From an uncultured Bacteroides sp. (lineage in GTDB: Bacteria > Bacteroidota > Bacteroidia > Bacteroidales > Bacteroidaceae), in assembly GCF_937912035.1 (NCBI RefSeq), contig NZ_CALDPF010000034.1:62001-126000 (forward strand): a stretch of 64,000 nucleotides of DNA. The letters are read 5' to 3'. The stretch's first letter is position 1. Each line of letters opens with the position of its first letter. A model generated the notes under the pieces. It saw only the letters and a list, made by a program, of their open reading frames with translations. It made no database searches and was not told the DNA's origin. The position numbers and the translations under genes are program-made. Below, in pieces: positions 1 through 7,795 of this stretch.

Positions 1-83
1 CCGCTCACCGTAACCCTCCCCTGTGCCACCAACATCAGTGGCAATAACAAGAAAACAATAGATGTAAAAAATTTAAGTTTCAT
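1..83 (-). CDS. TonB-dependent receptor, N-terminal fragment (cut by window edge)
   Basis: Only the first 27 or so codons are inside the window. The peptide begins MKLKFF followed by a hydrophobic stretch ending LMLVAQG, a signal peptide with a predicted cut after VA or AQ. The mature part opens RVTVS, matching the start of the carboxypeptidase-like regulatory domain that precedes the plug of Bacteroidetes SusC/Oar-type receptors. That family assignment is an inference from a short match. It is divergent from the histidine kinase gene at 155, and a TAnnTTTG box lies 28 bp before its ATG. Confidence 0.55.
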   Translation of the reverse strand, partial: MKLKFFTSIVFLLLPLMLVAQGRVTVS

Positions 84-110
84 ATAATGTTATATTTTTC
101 GTTTCTGATA

Positions 111-118
111 CAAAGCTA
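111..118 (-). promoter_or_regulatory. -7 promoter box for the left-edge receptor
   Basis: TAGCTTTG on the minus strand matches the Bacteroidetes -7 consensus TAnnTTTG and lies 28 bp upstream of the receptor ATG. The -33 element is weak. Confidence 0.45.
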
Positions 119-154
119 CTCAAAGAATATACTACTGAAAACACCTCCTTACGA

Positions 155-1318
155 ATGCAGTGGCGAACGACACACTTCAAGTGGCAAACGACAATAAGCG
201 TTTTTTTAACATTTCATTTATTCGCTTTTTCAGCATATTTATTTTACATTTGCATTATAACTCTATACGATATGAACAACAAGTACTTACCAATAGGCAT
301 AGACCTATTCTTCTGTATCATTCTGCTGCCTGCCATGATGATGATGCTCCCTGTGGACAAATGGCTGGAAAGCAACTCACTTTTTGTAATTTCCCTGATA
401 GCATGGCTTTATGCCGTATATTTCTGTATCAAGCAAATCAGCGTTCCTATGGCGCTGAAAGACAGAAAACATCTGCTAATAGCAATAGCAGTTCTATTAG
501 GTACGATATTCATTACATGGCTTATTACGCAGTATCAAATGGACTTTCCTTTCAGAGGTCACAAGCCTAAAATGGACAAGTTCATAAGAAAGACCATGAG
601 TCTAAGCAGAATAAAGCAACATCAGCAAGCCACATGGTTCATGTATCTGGTAACAGTATGTTTCAGCATAGCCGTAGGTCTTCTGACAGAACTGTACAAG
701 CAGATTATGGCAAGACAAGCCAGTGAGTTCGAGAAGAAGAAAGCCGAACTGGCACTATACAAGGCACAGATAAATCCGCATTTCCTTTTCAACACCCTGA
801 ACACCCTATACGGACTGATGATAACCCAAAGCCAGAAGGCTGAAACAGCCTTTATGCAGTTCATTGATCTGATAAAATACATGTACACTAAGGCAACACA
901 GGATACTGTAAGCATTGACGAGGAAGCAGAATATATCAGCCAGTACATAGAATTACAAAAGAACCGTATAGACGAAAACCGTACCCATATATACTATTCA
1001 TATTCGGCCGACGAGTCAGCGAAAAATACCAAGATAGCACCGATGATACTTATAACTTTCATTGAGAATGCACTTAAATACGGAGCCTCGTCGCACATAG
1101 AAAGCGACATCATAATAAGCCTGAAGGTGAACAATGACACACTGACGCTGTTCACAGAAAACCATACAGTGAACCCGAAACCGGAAAACAAGGAACCAGG
1201 AATAGGTATATCCAATTGCAAGAAAAGACTTGAACTCTTATATCCCGGGAAACATAATCTGGAAATAAGCAATACAAACGGTATTTTCACCGTAAACCTT
1301 ATTTTAAAACTGAAATGA
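155..1318 (+). CDS. LytS-type sensor histidine kinase
   Basis: Membrane sensor kinase of the His_kinase (PF06580) class. About five hydrophobic segments fill residues 10-185 (near 10-35, 45-65, 75-95, 105-127, 158-180), a short coiled region follows, and the phospho-acceptor block QINPHFLFNTLNTLYG holds His209. The C-terminal ATPase part has an N box (FIENALKYG) and a G box (GIGISNCKKRL). The last four bases overlap the start of the LytTR regulator (ATGA), so the two are translationally coupled and form a cognate pair. No extracellular sensor domain is visible, so the signal is probably sensed in or at the membrane. The signal is unknown. Confidence 0.93.
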   Translation: MQWRTTHFKWQTTISVFLTFHLFAFSAYLFYICIITLYDMNNKYLPIGIDLFFCIILLPAMMMMLPVDKWLESNSLFVISLIAWLYAVYFCIKQISVPMALKDRKHLLIAIAVLLGTIFITWLITQYQMDFPFRGHKPKMDKFIRKTMSLSRIKQHQQATWFMYLVTVCFSIAVGLLTELYKQIMARQASEFEKKKAELALYKAQINPHFLFNTLNTLYGLMITQSQKAETAFMQFIDLIKYMYTKATQDTVSIDEEAEYISQYIELQKNRIDENRTHIYYSYSADESAKNTKIAPMILITFIENALKYGASSHIESDIIISLKVNNDTLTLFTENHTVNPKPENKEPGIGISNCKKRLELLYPGKHNLEISNTNGIFTVNLILKLK

Positions 1319-2034
1319 CCATGAAGTGTATAGCAATAGACGATGAGCCTGTAGCTTTGAGTATTATAGAACAGTTCTGCAAACGCTGCGGCGATCTTGA
1401 AGTTACATCATATACAGACCCGATAACAGGACTGGAGAAAGTAAAGTCATCCAGACCTGATATAGTATTCCTCGACATAGAAATGGGAGGAATAAACGGA
1501 ATTGACATAGCACGCGAACTTCCGGCAGGTATATATCTGATATTCACAACCGCCTACGCCGAATATGCCGTTGACGGATTCGAACTGAATGCTATTGACT
1601 ATCTTCACAAGCCATTCTCATACTCCCGTTTCGAAAAGGCTATAGAAAGGGTACGCAGGATGAAAAAGCTGGAAAGCCTTTCCGCCGCCCCCGTACTTAC
1701 GGAAAAGGAAGAGATAACCCTAAAAGTGGAATACAAAAATGTGAAAATAAAAATAGCCTCAATAGAGTATATCGAAGCTATGGACAATTATATCAAGATT
1801 TATCTTACAGACGATGACAGGCCGGTTCTTTCTCAAACCAGCATGAAATCAATCATGGAAATGCTGCCTGAGGACAGATTCATGCGTGTACATAAGTCGT
1901 ATATAGTTCCATTGCACAAAGTGGCAAATTATACCCGCCGCCAACTGACCTTATATCACCGCGCAGTTGAAATACCTATCGGCCGTGTGTATGCCGATGA
2001 GTTCATAAACCGTGTAGGCGAAATGAAATCGTAA
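1315..2034 (+). CDS. LytTR-family response regulator
   Basis: Receiver domain in residues 1-120, with acidic residues IDDE near the N-terminus, the phosphorylation site Asp54 in FLDIEM, and Thr/Lys positions in TTAYAEYA and YLHKPF. A LytTR DNA-binding domain occupies about 135-235 (ITLKVEYKNVKIKIASIEYIEA... onwards, then DRFMRVHKSYIV). It should be phosphorylated by the kinase encoded just upstream, with which it shares an ATGA overlap. Targets are unknown. The divergent receptor gene and the nearby MATE exporter are only positional candidates. Confidence 0.94.
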   Translation: MTMKCIAIDDEPVALSIIEQFCKRCGDLEVTSYTDPITGLEKVKSSRPDIVFLDIEMGGINGIDIARELPAGIYLIFTTAYAEYAVDGFELNAIDYLHKPFSYSRFEKAIERVRRMKKLESLSAAPVLTEKEEITLKVEYKNVKIKIASIEYIEAMDNYIKIYLTDDDRPVLSQTSMKSIMEMLPEDRFMRVHKSYIVPLHKVANYTRRQLTLYHRAVEIPIGRVYADEFINRVGEMKS

Positions 2035-2041
2035 GGATATT

Positions 2042-2620
2042 CTATTTTTCCTTTGCCAGTTCAGCCCGTATGCGGCTCAACGACTGCGGAGTGATGAACA
2101 GATAGGATGCTATATATTTCAAAGGCACATGTTTCAACAGCATAGGATCGCGTTTCAACAGGTCGAGGTATCTTTCTTTAGCCTGGGGGATTGAGCCGGT
2201 GGCGACAATACGCTCCTCGGCCACAAGGAAATCCTGCTCAACCAACTTCCTGCCTAAGTTCGCACTTTCTATCGAGGAATTCAGAAACACTTCCATCTTT
2301 GATTTGCTTATCACATACAGTGTACTGTCCGTCATAGCCTCAATATATATCGGCGACGGACGACCGGCCATATATCCCCAACTGGAGAAAACCGTCTCGC
2401 CTGTTATTGCAAACCAGACTGACAGTTCCTCTCCGTCACGGAGTATATACCCACGCCATATCCCTTCTTTAATAAGATAATATGAACTGTTGGTCTCGCC
2501 CTCACGCACCAGGAAATCACCTTTCCGGAAACAAACTTCTTCCATATTATCAACGAGCTTCATACACTCATTCTCGGTAGCACTGTATCTCTTGCAAAAA
2601 GCATCAATAAACTGCCTCAT
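2042..2620 (-). CDS. Crp/Fnr-family transcriptional regulator
   Basis: A cyclic-nucleotide-binding fold fills residues 20-120 (FRKGDFLVREGETNSSYYLIKEG), followed by a C-terminal helix-turn-helix (LKYIASYLFITPQSLSRIRAEL). No Cys cluster for an Fe-S centre is present, so it is not Fnr proper. Many Bacteroidetes members do not bind cAMP, and the usual Arg-Ser cAMP pocket motif is not evident. It lies 52 bp downstream of the MATE exporter on the same strand, but has its own TAnnTTTG box. It converges with the LytTR gene, 7 bp between stop codons. Confidence 0.88.
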   Translation of the reverse strand: MRQFIDAFCKRYSATENECMKLVDNMEEVCFRKGDFLVREGETNSSYYLIKEGIWRGYILRDGEELSVWFAITGETVFSSWGYMAGRPSPIYIEAMTDSTLYVISKSKMEVFLNSSIESANLGRKLVEQDFLVAEERIVATGSIPQAKERYLDLLKRDPMLLKHVPLKYIASYLFITPQSLSRIRAELAKEK

Positions 2621-2648
2621 GAAATATCACTAATTAAATTCACTGATG

Positions 2649-2656
2649 CAAAAATA
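2649..2656 (-). promoter_or_regulatory. -7 promoter box for the Crp/Fnr gene
   Basis: TATTTTTG on the minus strand, 28 bp before the regulator ATG and downstream of the MATE stop codon. It allows the regulator to be transcribed apart from the exporter. Confidence 0.4.
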
Positions 2657-2672
2657 AACATTACTTTCAAGA

Positions 2673-4013
2673 CTATCTCTTTCTTCTGCAATAAATGGTA
2701 ATGACAAACAGAAAAGTGACAAATTCAGCCGCAGGGACAGACAGCCATATTCCGGAAACTCCCAATAACCTAGGCATAATCCAAAAACACGCCAGAATAA
2801 GGATATATCCGCGAAGTAATGTCACGGCCATGGCAGGACGGTCGCGCTCCACACTCTGGAAGTATCCTATGGAAACCATATTTATCCCGAAAAATATAAA
2901 CCCGGAAGCAAACAGCGGAAGACCGCTTTCGGCAATATTATATGCGGGATATGCCGGATCTATAAACATAGATACAATCTGTGGCGAGAATACTTCTGTC
3001 AGAACAATAACCACCGCACCGAAACCTACAGCAGAGAAAAGAGCCAGCCTAAACGCGTGATTTACCCTGACATTATTACCCTGACCAAAATTATAGCTCA
3101 GTATCGGCTGTGCAGATTGGGATATCGCATTATATACCATAAATATTATCGGGAAAAAATAACAGGCTATACTATATGCAGCCACACCGTCCTCGCCAGT
3201 GTAGCGCATAAACACATAGTTACCGACAAACATCATTGTAGCGATTGCACCTTCACATAAAAAAGTTGATAACCCAAGACGACACATATATCCCACATTC
3301 CGTGCAGTAAGCATAAGACTCTTCCGACTGAGTTTCACCCGCACCATATGTATGACATTTTTCCTGTTAAAAAGATATATCAGAATCATAGCCGCACCTA
3401 CTATATATCCAAGACTTGTAGCAAGTGCTGCCCCGAACATTCCCCAACCTAATACAAAAATAAAGACATAATCCAGAACTATATTGATGACAGCCGGTAT
3501 GATATTACAGAACATGGCATAATTGGGAGAACCGTCAAGACGGACAAAGAACATTCCTGAACTAAGCAATGCACTGAACACCAGGAACGGAATAAACCAG
3601 TTCATATACTCCACAGCCAAAGGCAAAAGTCTTTGCGAACTACCAAGTAACAATGCCACCTCCTCAAGATTCAGCATTATAGCCAAAGCATAAAGTATTA
3701 GTAGCAATGACGATACTACCACAGCCTGTGTCACATTGATACGTGCTACCTTGATTTTACCGTGCGACAAATGTATAGACGCCACCACCGAAGCACCTAT
3801 ACCGAACATCAGAGCCACACCGGTATTTATCAGAAACAGCGGAGCCGTGATATTAACGGCTGCCAGTGCGTCACTGCCTATACCCTTTCCTACAAATATT
3901 CCGTCGGTTATTATAAATATAGCAGAAAACACCATTCCCATAACCGTAGGTATCAGAAGTTTGACAAACAACTTCGATACATCCATTTTTCCGAAATCAA
4001 TACTATCTTTCAT
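2673..4013 (-). CDS. MATE-family multidrug/solute efflux transporter
   Basis: 446 residues with about twelve membrane segments in two similar halves, the normal MATE size. The N-terminal half carries the typical MGMVFSAIFIITDGIFVGKGIGSDALAAVNIT pattern (described here by its key residues: MG near the start of TM1, then DGIFVG and LAAVN). It would export organic cations or drugs using an Na+ or H+ gradient. The Crp/Fnr gene follows 52 bp later, so it may act on this transporter. A TAnnTTTG box lies 20 bp upstream. Substrate cannot be read from sequence. Confidence 0.92.
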   Translation of the reverse strand: MKDSIDFGKMDVSKLFVKLLIPTVMGMVFSAIFIITDGIFVGKGIGSDALAAVNITAPLFLINTGVALMFGIGASVVASIHLSHGKIKVARINVTQAVVVSSLLLILYALAIMLNLEEVALLLGSSQRLLPLAVEYMNWFIPFLVFSALLSSGMFFVRLDGSPNYAMFCNIIPAVINIVLDYVFIFVLGWGMFGAALATSLGYIVGAAMILIYLFNRKNVIHMVRVKLSRKSLMLTARNVGYMCRLGLSTFLCEGAIATMMFVGNYVFMRYTGEDGVAAYSIACYFFPIIFMVYNAISQSAQPILSYNFGQGNNVRVNHAFRLALFSAVGFGAVVIVLTEVFSPQIVSMFIDPAYPAYNIAESGLPLFASGFIFFGINMVSIGYFQSVERDRPAMAVTLLRGYILILACFWIMPRLLGVSGIWLSVPAAEFVTFLFVITIYCRRKR

Positions 4014-4033
4014 ACTCTCATTTTTTCAGGGCG

Positions 4034-4041
4034 CAAAGATA
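4034..4041 (-). promoter_or_regulatory. -7 promoter box for the MATE gene
   Basis: TATCTTTG on the minus strand, 20 bp before the MATE ATG. It matches TAnnTTTG exactly and gives a short leader. Confidence 0.6.
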
Positions 4042-4103
4042 TGACAAAGAACCAGTCAGAAAATTAACATTTGGTAAAAACGTATTAATCAATTATATTT
4101 TAT

Positions 4104-4111
4104 TACATTTG
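4104..4111 (+). promoter_or_regulatory. -7 promoter box for the two-domain esterase
   Basis: TACATTTG on the plus strand, 34 bp before the esterase ATG. It overlaps TTTGTGACA (4108-4116), a sequence that also forms one arm of the inverted repeat at the second GH20 promoter. Confidence 0.6.
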
Positions 4112-4145
4112 TGACATATTCAAACTCTATTATAATTGAAAAACC

Positions 4146-6134
4146 ATGAAGAACATTTTTATCAGAATCAAACTGCTTTTTGTATTTCTCATCATCGGTA
4201 CATCATTTGCAATTGCGTCAGAACTGGACGTTGTACGTTCAGAATGGAAAGGTCATACCCGATACGATTTTAAATTCAATGACCGCCAAACCATCATAGT
4301 CCTACCTAATAAACCGGCCGACGGGAAACCATGGATATGGCGTCCTGCATTCTTTGATGCTTTTTCATGGGTTGACGAGGCACTTCTTGAAAAAGGATTT
4401 CATGTAGCATATTACGATGTAACACACCTTTATGGCAGTCCGCGTGCCGTGAAATTAGGAAATGAATTCTATAATGCCATGTGCGAACATTTCCAACTAT
4501 CTGATAAAGTAACACTCGAAGGATTCAGCCGTGGAGGATATTTTGCATTCAACTGGGCAGCCGCCAATCCGGAAAAAGTGGCATGTGTATACGTAGATGC
4601 ACCGGTGTGCGACATAACAAGTTGGCCGGGAAGGGAAAGAGAAAATCTATGGAATGATTTCCTTAAAGAATGGGGTATCAAAGACGAAGATGTCTGCAGC
4701 GGATTCCGTGGGAATGCCATTCAACTGTTAGACAAGATGATTGATGCACAAATCCCGATTATTGGAGTTTGCGGAGACAGCGACAAGACTGTTCCATACG
4801 AAGAAAATTTCAAAAAGGTAGCCGACTATTACCGGTCAAACGGTGGAATAGTTGAATCTATCGTAAAGCCCGGCGTTGACCATCATCCACACAGTCTGGA
4901 ACAGCCTGAAGCCATAATAGATTTCATTATTAGATATCAGAAAGGATACACAGACAAACAACATATCTCATTCCGACACGACCTTACCAACTCATTCCAT
5001 AAATTCATAAAAGAGAAAAAAGGATGTGTAGCATTCCTAGGAGGCTCGATTACCGAGATGCGAGGTTGGAGACAACAAGTACAGGAAGACCTGCACCAGC
5101 GTTTTCCTGATACAGAATTCACATTCATTGATGCCGGAATCGGTTCTACAGGTTCTGTTCCACACTCATTCAGAATGACACACGACGTACTTGAAAAAGG
5201 CATCCCTGACCTTATGTTTGTAGAAGCTGCTGTTAACGATTTCACCAATACTCCAAATCATACGCAGCAGTTAAGAGGTATGGAGGGTATAATACGCCAT
5301 GCACGTATGGTGAATCCATACATGGACATCGTGATGCTACATTTCACCTGCGACGGTTTTATCGATTATTTTAATAACGGAATAATTCCGGATGTGATAA
5401 TGAATCATGAAAGAGTGGCCAACTATTATTCAGTAACGTCCATAAACCTTGCCCAAGAGATAAACGAACGTATTAACGCAGGCGAATTCGATTGGAAAAC
5501 ATTCGGAGGAACACATCCGTCATGGTTTGGTCATAAGTTTTATACCGCAAGTATAAATAGAGTTTTCGACATCAGCTCCACTCATATCAACAAACAACAG
5601 CCTTCAATATATTCCATTCCAAAGAAACCTATTGACAAATATTCATATTTCCCGGGACGCTTTTTAGATATAAAATCTGCCACCAGACTAAAAGGATTTA
5701 AAATCGTTGATAACTGGCAACCCGAAAATCCACAAGGAAGTACCAGAAAAGGATTCTGTGATGTTCCAATGCTTGTAGGACTTGATGAAGGATGCTCTTT
5801 CGAATTGACTTTCGAAGGAAGAGCTATAGGATACTTTGGAGTTTGCGGTCCTGACGCTGGTATAATTTCCTACAGTATTGACGGAAAGAAATACAATGAA
5901 ATAAACACATATACACAATGGAGCAAACGTCTTTATATACCTTGGTTATATATCTTGGCTGATAACCTTTCCGAAGGAACCCATACATTAAAAGTCAAGA
6001 TCAAGAAAGGAACCGGAAGCGCTTGCCATATACGCAACTTTACCGTTCTTGAAGATGAGAATATGTACGGAAAAACGAACTTGAGGGAAAGTAAAGAGAA
6101 CAAATCTTACTATTTTGAGGATTACAAGAAATAA
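4146..6134 (+). CDS. Secreted two-domain esterase (alpha/beta hydrolase + SGNH hydrolase)
   Basis: A signal peptide (residues 1-24, ending IAIAS) is followed by an alpha/beta-hydrolase domain at about 30-270 with nucleophile elbow GFSRGG (Ser128) and a late VDHHPH histidine region. An SGNH/GDSL hydrolase domain at about 295-475 has block I GGSIT (Ser301), an AAVND block and block V GGTHPS (His457). In block V the usual Asp three residues before His is Gly454. A C-terminal region of about 160 residues looks like a beta-rich accessory domain. Fusions of this kind in Bacteroidetes usually remove acyl groups from polysaccharides; the substrate here is unknown. It is monocistronic, with its own promoter. 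Confidence 0.8.
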   Translation: MKNIFIRIKLLFVFLIIGTSFAIASELDVVRSEWKGHTRYDFKFNDRQTIIVLPNKPADGKPWIWRPAFFDAFSWVDEALLEKGFHVAYYDVTHLYGSPRAVKLGNEFYNAMCEHFQLSDKVTLEGFSRGGYFAFNWAAANPEKVACVYVDAPVCDITSWPGRERENLWNDFLKEWGIKDEDVCSGFRGNAIQLLDKMIDAQIPIIGVCGDSDKTVPYEENFKKVADYYRSNGGIVESIVKPGVDHHPHSLEQPEAIIDFIIRYQKGYTDKQHISFRHDLTNSFHKFIKEKKGCVAFLGGSITEMRGWRQQVQEDLHQRFPDTEFTFIDAGIGSTGSVPHSFRMTHDVLEKGIPDLMFVEAAVNDFTNTPNHTQQLRGMEGIIRHARMVNPYMDIVMLHFTCDGFIDYFNNGIIPDVIMNHERVANYYSVTSINLAQEINERINAGEFDWKTFGGTHPSWFGHKFYTASINRVFDISSTHINKQQPSIYSIPKKPIDKYSYFPGRFLDIKSATRLKGFKIVDNWQPENPQGSTRKGFCDVPMLVGLDEGCSFELTFEGRAIGYFGVCGPDAGIISYSIDGKKYNEINTYTQWSKRLYIPWLYILADNLSEGTHTLKVKIKKGTGSACHIRNFTVLEDENMYGKTNLRESKENKSYYFEDYKK

Positions 6135-6150
6135 ATCCATTTTTTTTAAT

Positions 6151-6158
6151 TAAGTTTG
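6151..6158 (+). promoter_or_regulatory. menI: -7 promoter box of the men operon
   Basis: TAAGTTTG fits TAnnTTTG and lies 25 bp before the ATG at 6183. It also overlaps an earlier in-frame ATG at 6156, which therefore cannot be the start of translation if this promoter is used. Confidence 0.6.
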
Positions 6159-6182
6159 CATTCGGATAAAAAAGGAAATAAT

Positions 6183-6608
6183 ATGCAAGACAGTGACAAT
6201 ATGGCAAATTTACTTCCCGATTTAAAAGGTTCTATGGGAGAACATCTTGGCATAAAGTTCATAACCATGGAAGAAGGAAAAGTAATTGCCACCATGCCTG
6301 TTGACCATCGCACCTGCCAGCCGTTCGGCATACTGAACGGTGGAGCCTCACTAGCACTGGCAGAAATGGTTGCAGGACACGGCTCTGTTCCGCTCTGCGC
6401 ACAAAACGAAATGCCGTGCGGCATTCAGGTCAGCGCCAACCACGTAGGAATGGTGCGAGTGGAAAAAGGAGCTTTCGTTACAGCCACAGGCACAATAGTA
6501 CACCGAGGCAGAACAACACATATTTGGAACGTAGACATAACAAACCAGGATGGAAAACTCATTTCCACTGCAAGAATAGTTAATCAAATAGTGAAAAAAC
6601 GGATATGA
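6183..6608 (+). CDS. menI: Hotdog-fold acyl-CoA thioesterase, probable DHNA-CoA thioesterase
   Basis: A single hotdog domain of the PaaI/YdiI type: QPFGILNGGASLALAEMVAG is the core helix region with the catalytic acid in LAE, and SANHVGMVRVEKG follows. In the menaquinone pathway it would hydrolyse 1,4-dihydroxy-2-naphthoyl-CoA, and its place as first gene of the men operon supports that. The start was set at 6183 because AAAGGAAA lies just before it and the operon promoter box covers the earlier ATG at 6156. Its stop overlaps the menF start (ATGA). Confidence 0.82.
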   Translation: MQDSDNMANLLPDLKGSMGEHLGIKFITMEEGKVIATMPVDHRTCQPFGILNGGASLALAEMVAGHGSVPLCAQNEMPCGIQVSANHVGMVRVEKGAFVTATGTIVHRGRTTHIWNVDITNQDGKLISTARIVNQIVKKRI

Positions 6609-7720
6609 ACAAACCCGATTCACACATATATAAATTTATTGACCAAATGACATGCAGCGACATGTCGTTTGCCATTTATCGCCTTCCTTGGACTGATATA
6701 CCTATTCTGGTAATGCAGAATGGAGGCGAGCCTCAGACATTCAACTGTCTGAAAGAACTGAACGGACAAAAAGGATTCGTCATCTCTCCTTTCAAATTCA
6801 CATGCCAACATCCAGGAATTATTATCAATCCTGACATCACAGCTACAGGCTGGAATGAAATTTCAGAAAAAATTTCATCAGTAACATTACCAGGCATAGA
6901 GCAGAAAAACACTTCCATAGATATTGACATAAAACCTGAAATAGAACTTAAGGAAAAATATATGGAAGTGTTCGCCAATTTTATATGTCCGCTAAGAAGC
7001 AAGAAAATAGGAAAACTTGTGTTGTCACGCAATGCTTCATACAAACTCAACGATAGTTTCTCACCATTGGAAGCATTCATCACTGCATGCAACAGCTATC
7101 CACGAATGATGATTTCGCTGTCGCACACTCCCGTAAGCGGAACATGGATAGGTAGTACTCCTGAAATAATACTTAGTGGCGAAGGAGATATATGGAACAC
7201 AGTAGCTCTGGCAGGAACAATGCCAATGCAAGGCGAAGTAATGCCAACTGAATGGCATAAAAAGGAAAAAGACGAACAGGCTTTCGTGAGCGAATATATA
7301 AACAAAGTGATTAAGAAATTCAGCAGCAAGACTACAGTCAAGGGTCCTTACACCACACGTGCCGGACAGCTGGTGCACCTGAGAACAGATTTTCAGTTTG
7401 GACTGAAAAAGACTTCAGAACTAGGCAATCTGCTCGATGCGCTTCATCCAACCCCTGCCGTATGCGGAATGCCTAAAGAAAAAGCATACGATTTCATCAT
7501 CGAAAACGAAGGTTACGACAGGAAATACTATTCCGGCATAATAGGATGGCTGGACCCCAACGGACATACCACACTTTATGTCAACCTCCGATGTCTGAAC
7601 GTAAACGGAAAATACGCGACATTATATGCAGGAGGAGGAATTCTTCCTTCATCGGATGCAAACTCAGAATGGGAGGAGACACAGCATAAAATGAATACTA
7701 TAAAGTTAGTTCTTAGTTGA
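6605..7720 (+). CDS. menF: Isochorismate synthase
   Basis: Chorismate-binding enzyme that converts chorismate to isochorismate, the first step of menaquinone synthesis. At 371 residues it is a short form. The C-terminal chorismate-binding fold shows WIGSTPEIIL, a LAGTMP loop, the HLRTDFQF segment, HPTPAVCGMPKEKA and a final YAGGGILPSSDANSEWEET, all typical of the family. Overlap with the thioesterase (ATGA) and the following menD place it in the men operon. Anthranilate or salicylate synthase is unlikely given the neighbours. Confidence 0.92.
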   Translation: MNKPDSHIYKFIDQMTCSDMSFAIYRLPWTDIPILVMQNGGEPQTFNCLKELNGQKGFVISPFKFTCQHPGIIINPDITATGWNEISEKISSVTLPGIEQKNTSIDIDIKPEIELKEKYMEVFANFICPLRSKKIGKLVLSRNASYKLNDSFSPLEAFITACNSYPRMMISLSHTPVSGTWIGSTPEIILSGEGDIWNTVALAGTMPMQGEVMPTEWHKKEKDEQAFVSEYINKVIKKFSSKTTVKGPYTTRAGQLVHLRTDFQFGLKKTSELGNLLDALHPTPAVCGMPKEKAYDFIIENEGYDRKYYSGIIGWLDPNGHTTLYVNLRCLNVNGKYATLYAGGGILPSSDANSEWEETQHKMNTIKLVLS

Positions 7721-7795
7721 TAGAATCAACAACTTTCATTTTTAATTAACTTCGTTGACTTTTAGTTCTTAATTATTAATTTTTAATTCCCCAAA

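Noticed and set aside
4146..6134. MenH candidate, since it has an alpha/beta-hydrolase domain and precedes the men operon
   Set aside because: It has a signal peptide and is fused to an SGNH domain, so it acts outside the cytoplasm. It also has its own promoter.
6156..6182. Longer N-terminus for the menI thioesterase
   Set aside because: The upstream ATG lies within the TAnnTTTG promoter box, and the AAAGGAAA sequence before 6183 supports the shorter start.
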